The notes beneath the pieces are model-generated. The model was not told the DNA's origin. It worked only from the letters and a program-made list of their open reading frames with translations, and searched no databases. Positions 21,928 through 24,877 of a stretch of DNA of 24,877 nt are shown piece after piece (position 1 is the first letter of the stretch; the number at the start of each line of letters is the position of its first letter). Position numbers and translations under genes: made by a program. Origin of the DNA: a virus; IMG/VR virus record IMGVR_UViG_3300013131_000234, positions 1-24,877 of that record. The stretch is one strand, 5' to 3'.

Positions 21928-24877
21928 ACTATCAAATAGTGAAAACATACTTGTAAAAGTTGACCAAAACAATCTCATATATGTTGACCCTAATAGTGTT
22001 GTAGATGTCGACGGAAACATACAACCAAGGGGATTAAAACAAGAGAATTTGGTAATGTATGTTAATTTGGAAGCAGATTTGATTCCAAGAACAAGACTTG
22101 TTGCCCAAGACCAAGGAAGTACCTTAGTTAGTATTGCAAAAGGAAATTTAAACTTTTTAAAAAATCAAAGTGGAGATGGAAACTTTGATTCAACTTGGAC
22201 AGAAGCATTTGTGGGAAATCCCGAATTAAATAAAGCTAATGACTTTAAAATAAAAGATGATGCGTCATCTAAATTATTTAAAGACGACTATTTTATTAAC
22301 GATAAATCAGGACAAAGTTTTGGTATTGATTCAATTACGATAACAGTTAAGGGAGCGAATTTTGTACCTCAGGTTACAATTAACTTCATCGATGTTAGAG
22401 GTAAGACGTTGTTTGAATCCCCTGAGAACTCACCATATAACGCATTTTTCCACATCCCGTGGCCAATATTTTATCTAACGGTAAAGGGGTATTATGGAAA
22501 GGCGATAAGATATAGGTTACATTTAATTAAGTTCAGTACAAGATTTAGTGATACAACAGGAAACTTTGAAGTTTCAACAACTTTTGTTGGGTCAAATTAT
22601 GTATACCTTAATGATATATCATTATCCGCGATTATCAACTCACCATATATGTTCTTAACCGAAAAGGTTGAAAACAAAAAATTTAATGAGGAAACTGGTA
22701 GGTACCAAAAAACAATATCAAGAGGGTCAAGAGGATTTGCAATTTTAAACTCAATCTTTTCTCAATACAAACAGAAAGGTTTGGTGCCAAAGAATATGCC
22801 AACAAGAACAATTAAAGAATTAGGTTATTTGGCAGAATCACTTGATAAAATTTTAGAGAAACAAATTTTTAATAATGTAGTCTCGATGGAGGTTTTATCA
22901 GGAGTAAGTGAAATTGAAAAAAGTATTGATGATTTTGAAAACAGTCTAAAAGCATGGGCTAATATAAATCTATCCAAAGAATACATAATCAAAACAAAAA
23001 AAGTTGCATTAAATAACACAGAGACAACAAGTGAGAATTGGTATTATACATCTGAGTCAGATAAAACTAAATTAGATAAGATTACCGGTAAAGATAAAAA
23101 TGGTACACTTGAAAAATTAATTGTTAACGGAACAGAACTTATAAATAAAAATTTAAGTTTTGTTAATAGTAATATGAACAAAACAACCGCAGATTTCAAG
23201 AAGGTCACATTAAATAATGTAAAAACCATAAAAGAATACTATGAAACTGATGGTAATAAAAAGGTTTTAATTGGTTTTGATAATTTAATAAATGATACAC
23301 ACGAAATAAGAAAAAGTTTTGAGGAACAAAGAAAGAAACTTGAAGATGAGGTTGAAAGAAAAATGAATGAAATCATCAAAGACCCCTCTAAAGGTTTTGG
23401 ATTTGAACCAACAATTAGAAACATATTCGCGGTACTTCTCGCAAATGCTGAAGTTTATATTAGATTAATGAAAGACGTTCATGATAGAGCGTTCGAAAAT
23501 TCTAAAGCGAGAGCAAAACTCCTTTCAGGATTAACCGATGAACAAAAGAGTAAAGAACCTGCAATATACCCTTGGCCTGAAGTTAAGAAACCAACATCTG
23601 CTGGAAAACAAAATGTTATAGCATACCCTGGCGACGCAGATTTAGTAAACAAACTAAAATCAAATAATAAAAATTTATGGCCTGAGGTTGACTTTGTTGA
23701 AGAATATTTTAAAATAGTTACAAATAGACTCGATACCAACGTAAAAAATGAACCTACTGTTAGTGAAATAGATTACATTTTCGAAACAGACTTTGACGAA
23801 AACAAAATTGATGATATAAGTGGTATTGATGTAATGAATGGTTCATCACCGTTTAGAGATAAAGTGTTTTCGTCTTTCATATATGAACTATATGAGAGAG
23901 TAAAATACATGACATTATTTGATTCATATACAAATGATTTCTTGAGAATACTTGTCGAGGAAGAATTTGAAAATATATCAGAATCTATCAATGAAGATAT
24001 TGACCTTGTTCAGTTAGTTAAGAAATTAAAGACAATTGATGATTTAATTAGGGTTAGAACCGCGGTACCAATGGTCGATGAAAACAATAGACCAATATTA
24101 GATTCCGATGGTAAACCAAAAACGTCAAGAGAATATAGTGGTTACTTACCCGGTGTTTCTCCATACGATAGATTCCCTAATTTAAAAGACCACTTACCCA
24201 CAGTTCCTTATCTAAAAGAAATTATTGAGTATCCTTTTGTTTTTGAAAAATACAAAAATGTATCAAAACCAACTAAATCATTTAAGAAGGATGAGTTAAA
24301 TGCTGAATTGGTTAAGTATGTACCTGAACCATATAGAAAGAACATATACCCTTTTAACTCAAACCTTTATCTTGATTACCTTAACAAAACATCTTTTACT
24401 GATGATAATTTTAAATTTGAAGGAATATTAAGTATTAATCCAAACCAAGGATTTGTTTGTTCACCAATCGATTCAAGTGCTTGGGTAAAGAGTAATTACA
24501 AGACTAATATGTTCCTTAATAAATTTAAGGTTGCAGATAATTCAGTCAACATTGTTAATACACCATATTTCCATAAACAATTATTTTCAGATTTTAATAA
24601 TAATGGAATTTATGGAAGATATGTCGGTTCGGCATATTTGTTATTAACCTCGTTACCATTTTTAGATTTAGAAGATAATATCACATTTAGTGGTAAAACA
24701 ATATTGATGTCATCTCTTTTTAGAGAAATTTCTTCCACACATTTTATTCCCTATCATCTTATGTTAAAATGGGGAGCCATTTATCATAGATACAAAAAGA
24801 AAATAATAAATGGTACAGATATTTTAAGTGGATTTTTAAACACAAGCAATGTAACCCAACCCATCACCGGTTCTACA
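21914..24877 (+). CDS. very large baseplate structural protein, 5' part
   Basis: The frame is open from ATG 21914 to the last base (988 codons seen) and continues outside the window. The start overlaps the gp53-like gene by 14 bases, an ordinary coupled start. After a short polar N terminus comes a beta-rich region near residues 135-240. It contains SFGIDSITITVKG, VTINFIDVRGKTLFE, AFFHIPWPIFYLTVKGYYGK and FEVSTTFVGSNYVYLNDI. I recall similar blocks in baseplate proteins of large environmental myophages, without a known function. A long helical, Lys/Glu/Asn-rich region with coiled-coil-like segments follows (about residues 300-520), then mixed alpha/beta sequence. No enzyme motif, signal peptide or membrane segment is visible. 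Operon context supports a baseplate wedge or hub role. Confidence 0.62.
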   Translation, partial: MGNSELSNSENILVKVDQNNLIYVDPNSVVDVDGNIQPRGLKQENLVMYVNLEADLIPRTRLVAQDQGSTLVSIAKGNLNFLKNQSGDGNFDSTWTEAFVGNPELNKANDFKIKDDASSKLFKDDYFINDKSGQSFGIDSITITVKGANFVPQVTINFIDVRGKTLFESPENSPYNAFFHIPWPIFYLTVKGYYGKAIRYRLHLIKFSTRFSDTTGNFEVSTTFVGSNYVYLNDISLSAIINSPYMFLTEKVENKKFNEETGRYQKTISRGSRGFAILNSIFSQYKQKGLVPKNMPTRTIKELGYLAESLDKILEKQIFNNVVSMEVLSGVSEIEKSIDDFENSLKAWANINLSKEYIIKTKKVALNNTETTSENWYYTSESDKTKLDKITGKDKNGTLEKLIVNGTELINKNLSFVNSNMNKTTADFKKVTLNNVKTIKEYYETDGNKKVLIGFDNLINDTHEIRKSFEEQRKKLEDEVERKMNEIIKDPSKGFGFEPTIRNIFAVLLANAEVYIRLMKDVHDRAFENSKARAKLLSGLTDEQKSKEPAIYPWPEVKKPTSAGKQNVIAYPGDADLVNKLKSNNKNLWPEVDFVEEYFKIVTNRLDTNVKNEPTVSEIDYIFETDFDENKIDDISGIDVMNGSSPFRDKVFSSFIYELYERVKYMTLFDSYTNDFLRILVEEEFENISESINEDIDLVQLVKKLKTIDDLIRVRTAVPMVDENNRPILDSDGKPKTSREYSGYLPGVSPYDRFPNLKDHLPTVPYLKEIIEYPFVFEKYKNVSKPTKSFKKDELNAELVKYVPEPYRKNIYPFNSNLYLDYLNKTSFTDDNFKFEGILSINPNQGFVCSPIDSSAWVKSNYKTNMFLNKFKVADNSVNIVNTPYFHKQLFSDFNNNGIYGRYVGSAYLLLTSLPFLDLEDNITFSGKTILMSSLFREISSTHFIPYHLMLKWGAIYHRYKKKIINGTDILSGFLNTSNVTQPITGST

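Overview
This window is part of the genome of a tailed, contractile-tail bacteriophage (T4-like myovirus order of neck and tail genes) that most likely infects a member of the Bacteroidota. The phage call rests on recognisable relatives of T4 gp43 (DNA polymerase), gp13, gp15, gp18 (sheath), gp19 (tube), gp26 and gp53. The host call is an inference: the DNA is AT-rich, starts lack Shine-Dalgarno sequences, and two replication-type genes are preceded by TTG-N19/20-TATATTTG, the known Bacteroidota -33/-7 promoter pattern. No integrase, tRNA, CRISPR or insertion sequence was seen.

Layout. 1-1104: end of a Thr-Pro-rich fibre-like protein and a small possible baseplate or fibre partner. 1191-4088: family B DNA polymerase. 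4085-5203 (minus): gp13-like neck protein. 5256-6446: possible PD-(D/E)XK nuclease. 6423-8174 (minus): SNF2-family helicase. 8225-9993: probable gp14-like neck protein and gp15-like sheath terminator with a duplicated beta domain added at its C terminus. 9990-10151 (minus): 53-residue possible ribbon-helix-helix protein. 10277-13123: sheath. 13124-13414: terminator plus an unusual repeat-rich spacer. 13415-13903: tail tube, with its own terminator. 14008-14890: gp26-like protein with an overlapping +1 reading frame that looks like a programmed-frameshift extension. 14902-16812: probable tape measure. 16851-24877: baseplate operon (1582-residue protein, gp53-like wedge protein, very large partial protein).

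Working together: the tube (gp19) and sheath (gp18) assemble on a baseplate made by the right-hand operon, with length set by the tape measure and assembly probably helped by the gp26-like protein and its frameshift product. The gp13/14/15-like proteins close the tail and join it to the head. The polymerase, helicase and nuclease form a replication or recombination set embedded among the virion genes.

Most interesting signals: (1) a TATTTATA-like octamer ahead of nine virion or accessory genes, correctly oriented on both strands, which is the exact reverse complement of the T4 late promoter; (2) a separate host-type promoter ahead of replication genes, with the two kinds overlapping or abutting in both divergent spacers; (3) a probable +1 frameshift at TTT TTT CGC in the gp26-like gene; (4) a CTAG-rich repeat cluster between the sheath and tube genes.
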